Positions 7,668 through 15,136 of a stretch of 64,000 nucleotides of DNA are shown piece after piece. Made by a program: the position numbers and the translations under genes. The notes under the pieces were generated by a model. That model saw nothing but the letters and a program-made list of their open reading frames with translations. It searched no databases and had not been told where the DNA came from. Numbering within the stretch: position 1 is the stretch's first letter; the number at the start of each line of letters is the position of its first letter. The stretch lies in NCBI RefSeq assembly GCF_003034845.1, contig NZ_PZKC01000004.1, positions 1 to 64,000 on the forward strand. The letters are read 5' to 3'. Source of the stretch: Pseudothauera lacus (GTDB lineage: Bacteria > Pseudomonadota > Gammaproteobacteria > Burkholderiales > Rhodocyclaceae).

Positions 7668-8609
7668 ATGAGTGCACCTTTCCTCAAGGTCGAAGGGCTT
7701 GCCAAGCGCTTTCCCGGCGAACGCGGCAAGAGCGACCTCACCGTCTTCGAGAACATCCACTTCGGTATCGAGAAGGGCGAGTTCGCCTGCATCATCGGCC
7801 ACTCCGGCTGCGGCAAGACCACCATCCTCAACGTCCTCGCCGGCCTCGACGAAGCCAGCGACGGGCTGGTGATCATGGACGGCAAGGAAGTCCGCGGCCC
7901 CTCGCTCGACCGTGGCGTGGTCTTCCAGGGCCATGCCCTGCTGCCCTGGCTGTCGGCACTGAAGAACGTCGAATTCGGCGTGCGCTCGCGCTGGCCCGGA
8001 TGGAGCGCGCAGCAGATCCACGCCCACAGCACCAAGTACCTGGAGATGGTCGGTCTCGGCCACGCCATGGACAAGAAGCCGGCGGAACTCTCCGGCGGCA
8101 TGAAGCAGCGCGTAGGCATCGCCCGCGCCTTTGCCATCGAACCGAAGATGCTCCTCCTCGACGAGCCCTTCGGCGCCCTCGACGCCCTGACCCGCGGCAC
8201 CATCCAGGACGAGCTGCTGGCCATCGTGCAGGCCACCCACCAGACCGTGTTCATGATCACCCACGACGTCGACGAAGCCATCCTCCTCGCCGACAAGATC
8301 GTGCTGATGAGCAACGGCCCCTACGCCCGCATCGCCGAAATCGTCGAAGTCACCCTGCCGCGCGACCGCAGCCGCGCCACCATGCACCACAACCCGCAGT
8401 TCTACCGCATCCGCAACCACCTGGTGGATTTCCTGGTGAACCGCTCGCACGACTTCGCCAACGGTGCCGCCGTCGATCACGACCCCCTGCATCCGCCGTT
8501 GGTCCGCCCCGGACTGGAATCCGCCGGCGCCGAGATCCTGCCGCTGCCCTCGGCCCAGCAGCAGCCCCCGCACAGCAATCCCACCCGCATCCACAAAGCC
8601 TCTGCCTGA
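7668..8609 (+). CDS. cynD: Cyanate/nitrate-type ABC transporter ATPase
   Basis: This 313-aa ABC ATPase of the NrtD/TauB type powers uptake by CynAB. It has Walker A (GHSGCGKTT), Q-loop (FQGHALLPW), signature (LSGGMKQRVGIARA), Walker B (LLLDEPFGALDA) and the H-loop (ITHDVDEA). The last 60 or so residues (Pro/His-rich, ending THIHKASA-like in NPTRIHKASA) extend beyond the catalytic core and show no domain that I recognise. It starts 7 nt after cynB ends, using AAGGAG at 7652-7657, and is followed 13 nt later by cynS, so the four genes form a compact operon. Confidence 0.9.
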   Translation: MSAPFLKVEGLAKRFPGERGKSDLTVFENIHFGIEKGEFACIIGHSGCGKTTILNVLAGLDEASDGLVIMDGKEVRGPSLDRGVVFQGHALLPWLSALKNVEFGVRSRWPGWSAQQIHAHSTKYLEMVGLGHAMDKKPAELSGGMKQRVGIARAFAIEPKMLLLDEPFGALDALTRGTIQDELLAIVQATHQTVFMITHDVDEAILLADKIVLMSNGPYARIAEIVEVTLPRDRSRATMHHNPQFYRIRNHLVDFLVNRSHDFANGAAVDHDPLHPPLVRPGLESAGAEILPLPSAQQQPPHSNPTRIHKASA

Positions 8610-8622
8610 CAAGGAGATCACC

Positions 8623-9066
8623 ATGACCCGCGAACAAGTCACCGCCCTCATCCTCGCCGCCAAGATCAAGAAGAAACTGAGCTGGACGCAACTGGCCGCA
8701 GTCGTCGGCCACAGCAAGGAATGGAGCACCGCTGCACTGCTCGGCCAGATGACCCTCAGCGCCGCCCAGGCCGAAGCCATCGGCAAGGCCCTGGATCTGC
8801 CCGAGGACGCCGTCGCCATGCTGCAGGTCGTGCCCTACAAGGGTTCGCTACCCACCGCCGTGCCCACCGATCCGCTGATCTACCGCTTCTACGAACTGAT
8901 CAACGTCTACGGCACGACCTTCAAGGAACTCATTCACGAAGAATTCGGCGACGGCATCATGAGCGCCATCGACTTCAAGATGGACCTGCAGCGCGAGCCC
9001 AACGAAGCGGGCGACCGCGTCAGCATCACCATGAGCGGCAAGTTCCTGCCCTACAAGACCTACTGA
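8623..9066 (+). CDS. cynS: Cyanate hydratase (cyanase)
   Basis: This 147-aa enzyme catalyses cyanate plus bicarbonate to ammonium and two CO2 through carbamate. The N-terminal helical domain and the C-terminal catalytic domain are complete. The catalytic triad known from E. coli cyanase corresponds to R88 and E91 (YRFYELI) and S114 (GIMSAIDFK). The length is close to that of the E. coli enzyme (156 aa). AAGGAG (8611-8616) precedes the ATG by 6 nt. It is the last gene of the operon, and its identity is the main reason for calling the upstream transporter a cyanate rather than a nitrate system. The product supplies ammonium, consistent with the nitrogen-type promoter ahead of the regulators. 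Confidence 0.97.
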   Translation: MTREQVTALILAAKIKKKLSWTQLAAVVGHSKEWSTAALLGQMTLSAAQAEAIGKALDLPEDAVAMLQVVPYKGSLPTAVPTDPLIYRFYELINVYGTTFKELIHEEFGDGIMSAIDFKMDLQREPNEAGDRVSITMSGKFLPYKTY

Positions 9067-9076
9067 GCGAGAGTGC

Positions 9077-9097
9077 GGCCGCGCGCAAGGCGCGGCC
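9077..9097 (+). terminator. GC-rich hairpin after cynS
   Basis: An 8-bp perfect stem (9077-9084 with 9090-9097) and 5-nt loop lie 10 nt after cynS. There is no T-run, so it may stabilise the 3' end or act weakly, rather than being a full intrinsic terminator. Confidence 0.45.
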
Positions 9098-9137
9098 ACA
9101 CCGACTGCGCCTGCGGTAACTTTCCCGTAAACATTTC

Positions 9138-9166
9138 TTGACCGGGTTGTTTCGATGAGCTATAGT
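9138..9166 (+). promoter_or_regulatory. Sigma70 promoter of tRNA-fMet
   Basis: TTGACC (9138-9143) and TATAGT (9161-9166) are separated by 17 bp, and the tRNA begins 14 nt after the -10 box. This is a near-consensus housekeeping promoter. Confidence 0.85.
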
Positions 9167-9179
9167 TTTGCTTCTCCGA

Positions 9180-9257
<78 letters not shown>

Positions 9258-9264
9258 ATAAAAT

Positions 9265-9297
9265 CAAAGGCTTACGCGATGCGTAAGCCTTTGTGCT
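9265..9297 (+). terminator. Terminator after tRNA-fMet
   Basis: A perfect 13-bp stem (9265-9277 with 9281-9293) with a 3-nt loop begins 9 nt after the tRNA. The downstream tract is T-rich (TTTGTGCTTTG) rather than a pure T-run. Confidence 0.75.
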
Positions 9298-9299
9298 TT

Positions 9300-9648
9300 G
9301 TGGGTCTGGCGTAAATTGGCGTAAATCGATTTGGGGGTACCCCACAAATCGTGCCAACCGAAGCGGTTTCCGGAAGCCCGGAGACGTCGGCCAGAACCCG
9401 CCCTGAACCCAGGCTTACGCACATCGGGCGGCCCCACCTCCCGCAGCTCTTGCACCACTACCCGGGACGTCCCCCCTTGCTACGGCGTCAAAACCGAACA
9501 GCACACATATTGCTTGCGGGGCTGGTCGTACATCGCCTCGACTTGCTTCGGCTTCGAGCTGCTACGACAGGCCGGACTCAAAGAACAGTTCCATGCACCA
9601 TCGTTGTCTAAACGAAACGCGCCGAAGCAAGGCTGGATAACATATAAA
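9300..9648. other. Gene-free scar region with short repeats
   Basis: I see no convincing gene here. Base composition is lower in G+C than the surroundings. It contains a perfect 10-bp tandem repeat of TGGCGTAAAT (9307-9316 and 9317-9326) and, directly after it, a dyad whose arms CGATTTG (9327-9333) and CAAATCG (9345-9351) flank the palindrome GGGGTACCCC. Further GCGTAA/TTACGC copies occur at 9272, 9281 and about 9413. An open frame of 113 codons (9331-9672) has no recognisable features. The position after a tRNA and before a truncated gene suggests the trace of an integrated element. Confidence 0.45.
9307..9351. repeat. Tandem repeat plus dyad, possible attachment-region remnant
   Basis: Two adjacent copies of TGGCGTAAAT are followed immediately by a 25-bp near-perfect dyad with one unpaired A at 9344. 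Repeats of this kind beside a tRNA gene resemble integrase arm sites, but no integrase gene remains. Confidence 0.4.
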
Positions 9649-10065
9649 TCAGTCGCTTGCGGATACCTCTAAGCTAAGGTCCTTGGTTAAACTGGCGCGG
9701 TCGAAGTGGCAGGCGGGGAGTTTGCCGTCGCCGAGCGCGGCTGCGACGAAGTCGACATTGCCCAGGTGTGCTGCCTCGGTCTTCTGTCGTGCCCTGGCGA
9801 GCATACCGGGCTGGATATCCAGCGCGACGACGCGACCGTCGGGGCCGACGCGCTGAGCAAGCGGCACCGTCAGGCGACCAGGGCCGCAGCCTGCGTCCAC
9901 GACGGCCATCCCGGGCGCCAGGGCCAGCGTCTCGACGATGAACCGGGCGCGGTTGGTGTGCGTGAATGGGTTGTCCAGCTCAACCAGCCAGCGCAGCCAC
10001 ATCGGGCAGGGCAGGCTGTGGCAGCGGGAGGCCAGCCGCCACAGAGCGGCTGTGCTGGGGGTCAT
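9649..10065 (-). pseudogene. Truncated class I SAM-dependent methyltransferase
   Basis: The N-terminal 120 or so residues are a clear class I methyltransferase. Motif I is VVDAGCGPGRLTVPLA, and an acidic residue ends strand 2 (VVALDIQPGMLARAR). After LPACHFDRA the similarity stops and about 16 unrelated residues (SLTKDLSLEVSASD) precede the stop. The rest of the fold (strands 4-7, about 80-100 residues) is missing, so a catalytically active product is unlikely. The break near 9690 coincides with the low-G+C scar next to tRNA-fMet, so a deletion or insertion event probably removed the 3' part. The start overlaps the stop of the upstream gene by 4 bp (ATGA), showing that the pair once formed an operon. 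Confidence 0.75.
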
Positions 10066-10913
10066 GAAACCCTGCGGGGCGGCGGGGGCGGAAAGCGCAA
10101 TGCGCTCAGCCTTGCCTTGAAGAATGGGAAGTAGGCGTCGGTGCCGAAGAGGTTGCCGGCGTCGACGCGGAAGGGCAGGCGAAAGCCCTCGACTTCGCGG
10201 AAGTCCCCGGGCAGGGCGCCAAAGGGCTGGAGGCGGTACTTGCGCTCCGGGTTGGCATTGGTCCAGCGCAGGAAGCGGATGTCGGCCGGCTGTCCTGCAG
10301 CATCCACCCTCAGCTCCACGGTCTGCGACAGCCCTGCATGCGCCACGGTGACGCGGGCAGTGTCGGAATCCACCGCTGTCCAGGTGATGCCCGGTGCTGG
10401 CAGCAGTGCCGCCGGGGTCCACAACAGCGCTTCGGCGACATAGCGGCCGTAGGCCGCGCGCGCATGGTCGGCATCGTCGCCGATGCGGGCGACCGGGATC
10501 AGGCCGAGGATGCGGAAGCGCGTCCATCTGCCGCTGTCGGAGCCGGACAAGGGCACTGCGCCGGGGATCTGCAGCGTCCACAGGAAGCCCTGTGGGGCAG
10601 CGAGTATCTGGCGCGCTGCCATCGGGCGGTAGTTGGGCTGTGCGCGCGAGCCGAGGCTGAACTCGCCGCCCATGCCGATCTCCGCCACGGTGAGGAGGGG
10701 GGTGCCGGGGCGGATGGCAAAGTTGAAGAAACGCTGCGCCGCTTCCGGCAGTCCGGCGACCATTGCCGGATCGTACGGGGCGGGGCTGTCTGGCTGCAGT
10801 GCGGCCAGTCGCCTCCATTCGCCGCGCTCGGCGAGCGCGTCGCGGGCACGCAGCGCGATCAGCGCACACACGCTTGCCGCGAGGGCTGCCAGGGCAAGGC
10901 TGAGGAGGGTCAT
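10062..10913 (-). CDS. DUF6544-like protein of unknown function
   Basis: This 283-aa protein has one N-terminal hydrophobic helix (residues 2-22) that may anchor it in the membrane or act as a signal. The body has the pattern that I associate with DUF6544: AAQRFFNFAIRPGTPL, a run with GFLWTLQIPG, then YVAEALLWTPAALLP and EVEGFRLPFRVDAGNLFGT. No catalytic motif is visible and the biochemical role is unknown. It overlaps the truncated methyltransferase by 4 bp and was probably co-transcribed with it. The family assignment is from memory of the motif pattern and should be read as moderate. Confidence 0.65.
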   Translation of the reverse strand: MTLLSLALAALAASVCALIALRARDALAERGEWRRLAALQPDSPAPYDPAMVAGLPEAAQRFFNFAIRPGTPLLTVAEIGMGGEFSLGSRAQPNYRPMAARQILAAPQGFLWTLQIPGAVPLSGSDSGRWTRFRILGLIPVARIGDDADHARAAYGRYVAEALLWTPAALLPAPGITWTAVDSDTARVTVAHAGLSQTVELRVDAAGQPADIRFLRWTNANPERKYRLQPFGALPGDFREVEGFRLPFRVDAGNLFGTDAYFPFFKARLSALRFPPPPPRRVS

Positions 10914-11013
10914 GGCGCCTTCCTTGCCGCACCGCGGCGTGCCTGCCTTTCCCTGCCAGTGCGGGGCGGCGCGGGATGGCCGGGGGCGGGTGTGCGGACG
11001 TCTTGCCGCAGGC

Positions 11014-12123
11014 TCACAGCAGCACCGCTTCGAGCGGGCGTCGCAGGGAGCGCGGCATCTGCGTGCCGCGCCCGAAGCGGACCACCAGGTCGGGCCGGCC
11101 GCCGCTCAGGCCCAGTGCGGCGGCGAAGGCGGGGCGCAGCGAGGATACTTCGACGGGCTGATTCAGGTGCGCGTGGCGGATCCCGAGTGCGGCAGCCTGC
11201 AGCGCAAAGCGCTCGAAGGCGCGTCCGGCTTCGATCCATGACGGCTTGTCGTCGCGCTCGGAAACGAACACCGCGATTCCGGCGGCGCTGCGGATCTGGC
11301 GCGCGTACTTGTCGTTTTCCGCCGCCGCGGTGAAGAAGAGGTCGAACATCCGTCTGCCGAGCCACTCCGGCATCGAGGGGTTGCCCGAGGAGCCGGAAAA
11401 CAGCCCGTCACCGCTGCGCGCCGCGTGCGCGCCGTTGAAGCGTATCCAGTCCCTGAGTTCGTCGACGAAGGCGGGCTCACCCATCTGCGCGCTATTGCCG
11501 GCGATGACGAAGTCGAGCACCTGCTCCAGGGCGCTGCGTGCGGTGAGCAGCAGGACGCGGACGCCGGTGCCGGCGGCGGCCTTTTCCAGCAGTTGCAGCT
11601 CCGCGCTGGTGAGCGCCTTGCCGTCGAACTCCGCCCGCGTCGTCTGGCGGAGCGGAATGGCCTCGAACAGCGGTGAAGCTGTCGCACGGGCAGGGGTCAG
11701 GGCGATCGTCAGCGCCTCGTCGCCGGCCGCGGTGAAGGCTGCCTCGGCGTGCAGGCCCCGGGCCGCGGCGGCCTGGATGAGGTTCTCGGCGGCGCACCCA
11801 AGGCTGACGAAGAGGTGGTGGTCGTCCGGATCGACCACCGGGCAGCGGCGCTGGAAGTCGGGAAGAATCGACACGGCGTCTTCCCGGAGGCGGAATTTCC
11901 AGCACTGGGTGTTGTGGCTGGAAGGCGCAAGCGTGGCGTAGCGCACCAGTTCCAGCAGGCGTGCGCGATGGCTGTTCGCAGTGTCCGTGCCGTGCCGCCA
12001 GGTGGTGTCGACCAGGGCTTCGTAGCGGGCGCGCGCAGTGCGCGCAGCGAGCGCGAAGCCGCCCGCGGCGACACCTGCGGCGCCAAGTGAGGCTGCGGCA
12101 ATGAACTTCCTTCTGGGCATCAT
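11014..12123 (-). CDS. Tat-exported nitroreductase-like (Acg family) FMN protein
   Basis: This 369-aa protein begins with a twin-arginine signal (MMPRRKFIAAASLGAAG). The body resembles the Acg-type nitroreductase fold, with RYATLAPSSHNTQCWKFR near the start (the FMN-phosphate segment of the family) and RQIRSAAGIAVFVSERDD and FERFALQAAALGIRHAHLNQP in the second half. Family members bind FMN, and some sequester flavin rather than reduce nitro compounds. The substrate is unknown here. Two ATGs in tandem (12123 and 12120) could serve as start and neither has a strong ribosome site. It is separate from its neighbours, lying 100 nt before the next gene on the same strand. Confidence 0.75.
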   Translation of the reverse strand: MMPRRKFIAAASLGAAGVAAGGFALAARTARARYEALVDTTWRHGTDTANSHRARLLELVRYATLAPSSHNTQCWKFRLREDAVSILPDFQRRCPVVDPDDHHLFVSLGCAAENLIQAAAARGLHAEAAFTAAGDEALTIALTPARATASPLFEAIPLRQTTRAEFDGKALTSAELQLLEKAAAGTGVRVLLLTARSALEQVLDFVIAGNSAQMGEPAFVDELRDWIRFNGAHAARSGDGLFSGSSGNPSMPEWLGRRMFDLFFTAAAENDKYARQIRSAAGIAVFVSERDDKPSWIEAGRAFERFALQAAALGIRHAHLNQPVEVSSLRPAFAAALGLSGGRPDLVVRFGRGTQMPRSLRRPLEAVLL

Positions 12124-12199
12124 GGTGCGTGCAAGGAGAGGAGAGGGTCCAGCGCCCTGGATACGTGCCGATCTTACGCCGGCACGCGACTGCTGTCAG

Positions 12200-13102
12200 T
12201 CAGGCCGGCGGGTCTGCGCTGGCGGAGAAGTGTGCGGCGAGGTGGTCGATGAGCAGGCGCAGTTTGGGGGTGAGGTGCTTGCGGCTTGGATAAACCGCAT
12301 AGATGCCCAGCTCCAGGGAGCGGTAGGCCGGCATGAGCTCGACCAGCTGCCCGCTGGCGAGATGTTCGTCGACGAGGAAGTCGGGCTGCAGGACGATGCC
12401 CTGATGCTGGAGGGCGCCGGCGACGCAGGTGTCGCCGTTGTTGCTGCGCAGGGTCGGGCGGACGCGTGCGCTGATGGGACCGTCGGGGCCGTGGAAGGGC
12501 CATTCGTCGCCGCCGGCGAAGTAGCTGTAGGCCAGTGTCGCGTGCGCGGCCAGCTCGCCGGGGTGCGTGGGGGTGCCGGCGCGCGCCAGGTATGCGGGCG
12601 AGGCGCACAGCAGCAGGCGGGTCGACGACAGGCGGCGGCAGATCATGGTGGAGTCGGGCAGGCGGGAGATCCGGATGGCGAGGTCGTAGCCCTCCTCGAC
12701 CAGATCGACGATGCGGTCGGAGAGGGTGATGTCCAGTTCGACGCGCGGGTGCCGCGCCTGGAAGCGCCCCCACAAGGGCGCCAGGCGGGCGATGCCGAAG
12801 CTCACCGGGGCGTTCACGCGCAGCAGGCCAATGGCCTGGCCGCTGCGTACGGTGATCTCCGCTTCTGCCTCATCGAGGTCGCCGAGCAGGCGCTTGCAGC
12901 GCGCCAGAAAGACTTCCCCCTCGGCGCTCAGCGACAGGCGGCGGGTGGTGCGGTGGAGGAGGCGGACGTCGAGGCGGCGCTCCAGTTCGGCGATCTGGCG
13001 GGAGACGGCCGGACGCGAGCTGCCCAGTTGTTCGGCTGCGGCGGCAAAGCTGCCGGCTTCAGCGACGGCGACGAAGGTCTGCATCTGCTGGAGGCGTGAC
13101 AT
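12200..13102 (-). CDS. LysR-family transcriptional regulator
   Basis: This 300-aa LysR protein has an N-terminal winged helix-turn-helix (residues 1-60, MQTFVAVAEAGSFAAAAEQL and SRPAVSRQIAELERRL) and a periplasmic-binding-type effector domain after residue 90. The start at 13102 is chosen by alignment to the usual LysR N-terminus, which begins a few residues before MQTF; the open frame extends further upstream without similarity. It is divergent from the doxX/DODA pair, and a TTCCA-N5-TGGAA dyad lies directly at its start. Regulators of this subfamily often control small oxidoreductase or quinone-response genes next door, so doxX and the dioxygenase are the likely targets. Confidence 0.92.
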   Translation of the reverse strand: MSRLQQMQTFVAVAEAGSFAAAAEQLGSSRPAVSRQIAELERRLDVRLLHRTTRRLSLSAEGEVFLARCKRLLGDLDEAEAEITVRSGQAIGLLRVNAPVSFGIARLAPLWGRFQARHPRVELDITLSDRIVDLVEEGYDLAIRISRLPDSTMICRRLSSTRLLLCASPAYLARAGTPTHPGELAAHATLAYSYFAGGDEWPFHGPDGPISARVRPTLRSNNGDTCVAGALQHQGIVLQPDFLVDEHLASGQLVELMPAYRSLELGIYAVYPSRKHLTPKLRLLIDHLAAHFSASADPPA

Positions 13103-13104
13103 TG

Positions 13105-13119
13105 TTCCAGTAAATGGAA
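13105..13119. promoter_or_regulatory. Dyad in the LysR/doxX divergent promoter region
   Basis: TTCCA (13105-13109) and TGGAA (13115-13119) flank 5 bp. The dyad lies 2 bp upstream of the LysR start codon and about 140 bp upstream of doxX. It is suited to autorepression by the LysR protein. Binding is inferred. Confidence 0.4.
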
Positions 13120-13257
13120 TAGTTGATTGTCTGAAGCCTACTTTATCTTGATCTGCTGCGTAAATAGAGTGTGTCAACGGCCGCTGTCCGACCGTTTTCG
13201 TTAATCCGCCCGTGTGCTTCATGCTGTGCGCGGGCAACACTCTCAGGAGCATTGCAG

Positions 13258-13704
13258 ATGAACATTCAATCCATTCGCGGTCTGTTTTCTTCCGATGCGG
13301 GCTGGGCGGCGCTGGTGTTGCGCATCCCGGTAGGCATCATCTTCACTGCGCACGGAGCGCAGAAGCTGTTCGCCTGGTTCGGCGGTCATGGTCTGGCCGG
13401 CACCGCCGGCTGGATGGACTCCATCGGCCTCTCGCCGGGCTATCTGATGGCGCTGCTGGCCGGCTCAGCGGAGTTCTTCGGCGGTCTGGCGCTGCTCGCC
13501 GGCTTGCTGGTGCGCCCTGCAGCGGCGGCGCTGGCGTTTGCGATGACGGTGGCGGTGTTCGCGGTCCACTTCGAACACGGCCTGTTCATCAGCAACAACG
13601 GCTACGAGTTCGCGCTGGTGCTGCTCGCCGCTGCGCTTGCGCTGCTGTTCAGCGGCGGTGGCCGAGCCTCGGCGGACAGCTGGATCGCCGCCCGCCTGGG
13701 CTGA
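13258..13704 (+). CDS. DoxX-family membrane protein
   Basis: This 148-aa protein has four TM helices, as in DoxX/YphA proteins. VLRIPVGIIFTAHGAQKLF, with the H-G-x-x-K motif, is typical of the family. AGGAG lies about 12 nt before the ATG. DoxX proteins are linked to oxidative and thiol stress, and in archaea to thiosulfate:quinone oxidoreductase, but the reaction in bacteria is generally unknown. It is followed 9 nt later by a DODA-type dioxygenase, a common partner, and both are probably controlled by the divergent LysR regulator. Confidence 0.9.
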   Translation: MNIQSIRGLFSSDAGWAALVLRIPVGIIFTAHGAQKLFAWFGGHGLAGTAGWMDSIGLSPGYLMALLAGSAEFFGGLALLAGLLVRPAAAALAFAMTVAVFAVHFEHGLFISNNGYEFALVLLAAALALLFSGGGRASADSWIAARLG

Positions 13705-13713
13705 GGAGGAGTG

Positions 13714-14526
13714 ATGAGTGGATTGCCGTCGCTGTTCGTTTCCCACGGTGCGCCGACCTTTGCCTTGCGGCCGGGGACGGCCGGCGCTGCTCTTGCGGCA
13801 GTCGGCGCACGCCTGCCCCGGCCGCGCGCGGTGCTGGTGCTGTCGCCGCATTGGCAGACGGCGGACCTGCGTGTGGGAACGTCCGCGCAGCCGCCGACCA
13901 TTCACGATTTCCACGGCTTCGAGGCGGCGCTGTATGAACTGCGTTACCCGGCCAGCGGCCACCCCGGGCTGGCCGGGCGGGCGTGCGGCTTGCTCGGTGC
14001 CGCGGGGTGGGCGGTGCAGGCCGATGAGGTGCGCGGACTCGATCACGGTGCCTGGGTGCCGTTGCTGCATCTTTTTCCAGGCGCAGATGTGCCGGTGTTC
14101 CAGGTCTCGCTGCCGCTGGCGCTGGACGCCGTGGCGGCGTGGCGGCTGGGGCAGACGCTTGCCCCTTTGCGTGACGAAGGCGTGCTGGTGGTCGGCTCTG
14201 GCAGCCTGACCCACAATCTTGCCGATTTCCGCCATTCACGCGGCGCCGACCAGCCCTACGTGCGCGAGTTCAGCGCATGGGTGGCGAGGGCCATTGCCGC
14301 CGGAGCGCACGACGATCTCCTCCATGCCCTCGAACGTGCCCCCGCGGCGCTGCGCGCGCACCCCACCGCGGAGCATTTCTGGCCCCTGCTGGTCGCCGCC
14401 GCGGCGGGCGCGGCTGGGGGCAGCGCATGGCGCATCGACGGCGGCATCGAGTACGGCATCCTGGCCATGGACGCCTTCGTTTTCGGCACTGCGGCGCAGG
14501 TCGACGCCGTGCGCGCGGCACGCTGA
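13714..14526 (+). CDS. 4,5-DOPA extradiol dioxygenase family protein (YgiD-like)
   Basis: This 270-aa protein belongs to the class III extradiol dioxygenase superfamily. Candidate metal ligands are H11 (FVSHGAPT) and H46 (VLSPHWQT), with a further conserved DHGAWVPL segment. The family cleaves catechols such as DOPA between or beside the hydroxyls, but the natural bacterial substrate is usually unknown. The ATG at 13714 is preferred to the GTG at 13711; the purine-rich GAGGAGGA before them serves either. It forms a two-gene operon with doxX. It converges on the Lrp-type gene, whose stop codon is only 3 bp away. Confidence 0.88.
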   Translation: MSGLPSLFVSHGAPTFALRPGTAGAALAAVGARLPRPRAVLVLSPHWQTADLRVGTSAQPPTIHDFHGFEAALYELRYPASGHPGLAGRACGLLGAAGWAVQADEVRGLDHGAWVPLLHLFPGADVPVFQVSLPLALDAVAAWRLGQTLAPLRDEGVLVVGSGSLTHNLADFRHSRGADQPYVREFSAWVARAIAAGAHDDLLHALERAPAALRAHPTAEHFWPLLVAAAAGAAGGSAWRIDGGIEYGILAMDAFVFGTAAQVDAVRAAR

Positions 14527-14529
14527 CCG

Positions 14530-15000
14530 TCAGGACGGCGACACCGGCAGGTAGAGGGTTTCCTTGATCTCTTCCATCACCACGTAGCTGCGCGATTCTG
14601 CAGCGGCGGGGAGCTTGAGCAGGATGTTGCCGAGGAGGCGGCGATATTCGCTCATCTCGGCGATGCGGGCCTTCACCAGGTAGTCGAAATCCCCCGACAC
14701 CAGATGGCACTCCATGACTTCGGGAACGAAGCGCATCTCGTTCTTGACGCGCTCGAAGACCTCGCCGGACTTGGCCGACAGCTTGATTTCGACGAACACC
14801 AGCAGGCTGCGTCCGAGGGCGTGCGGGTTGACGTGGGCGTGGTAGCCGGTGATCACGCCGTCGCGCTCCAGGCGGCGCACGCGCTCGGTGCACGGGCTGG
14901 CCGAAAGACCGACCTTGTCGGCCAGTTCGGTCATCGCCATGCGGGCATTTTTCTGCAGCAGATCGAGAATCTTGCGGTCGATGCGGTCGAGGTCGCGCAT
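14530..15000 (-). CDS. Lrp/AsnC-family regulator, probably of dadA
   Basis: This 156-aa regulator has an N-terminal helix-turn-helix (residues about 1-55, DRIDRKILDLLQKNARM and LSASPCTERVRRLERDGVI) and a C-terminal RAM ligand-binding domain (SGDFDYLVKARIAEM). The ATG at 15000 is chosen because GGGAG lies 4 nt before it; an upstream ATG at 15015 is also in frame. It is divergent from dadA. Lrp and DadR proteins activate D-alanine dehydrogenase genes in response to alanine or leucine, so dadA is the likely target. Confidence 0.92.
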   Translation of the reverse strand: MRDLDRIDRKILDLLQKNARMAMTELADKVGLSASPCTERVRRLERDGVITGYHAHVNPHALGRSLLVFVEIKLSAKSGEVFERVKNEMRFVPEVMECHLVSGDFDYLVKARIAEMSEYRRLLGNILLKLPAAAESRSYVVMEEIKETLYLPVSPS

Positions 15001-15136
15001 GTCACTCCCAGGCATGGCCGTCAGGGTGTTTGACGATAAAAATCACTTTTAGAAGGCACTAGTTTAGTGAAAAGCACTGTGATATGCGAACTAGACTTCA
15101 CATATTCAATGCAATCGTGCTCTTGTGGAGATACTC
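15001..15136. promoter_or_regulatory. AT-rich divergent promoter region between lrp-type gene and dadA
   Basis: The 136-bp gap is clearly richer in A+T than the coding regions, especially 15036-15113, as is usual for Lrp-bound DNA. A TTGACG hexamer (15030-15035) is present but no well-spaced -10 partner is convincing. Individual Lrp sites cannot be assigned. Confidence 0.4.

Noticed and set aside
5448-8609. Assignment of the transporter as a nitrate (NrtABD) system
   Set aside because: The families are related, but cynS directly downstream in the same operon and the absence of nitrate-assimilation genes favour cyanate.
9264-9458. Integrase-like fragment (RFGWHDL) on the minus strand after tRNA-fMet
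   Set aside because: It recalls the HDLRHT box of tyrosine integrases, but the RHT is missing and the order of the other fragments is wrong, so I do not call an integrase remnant.
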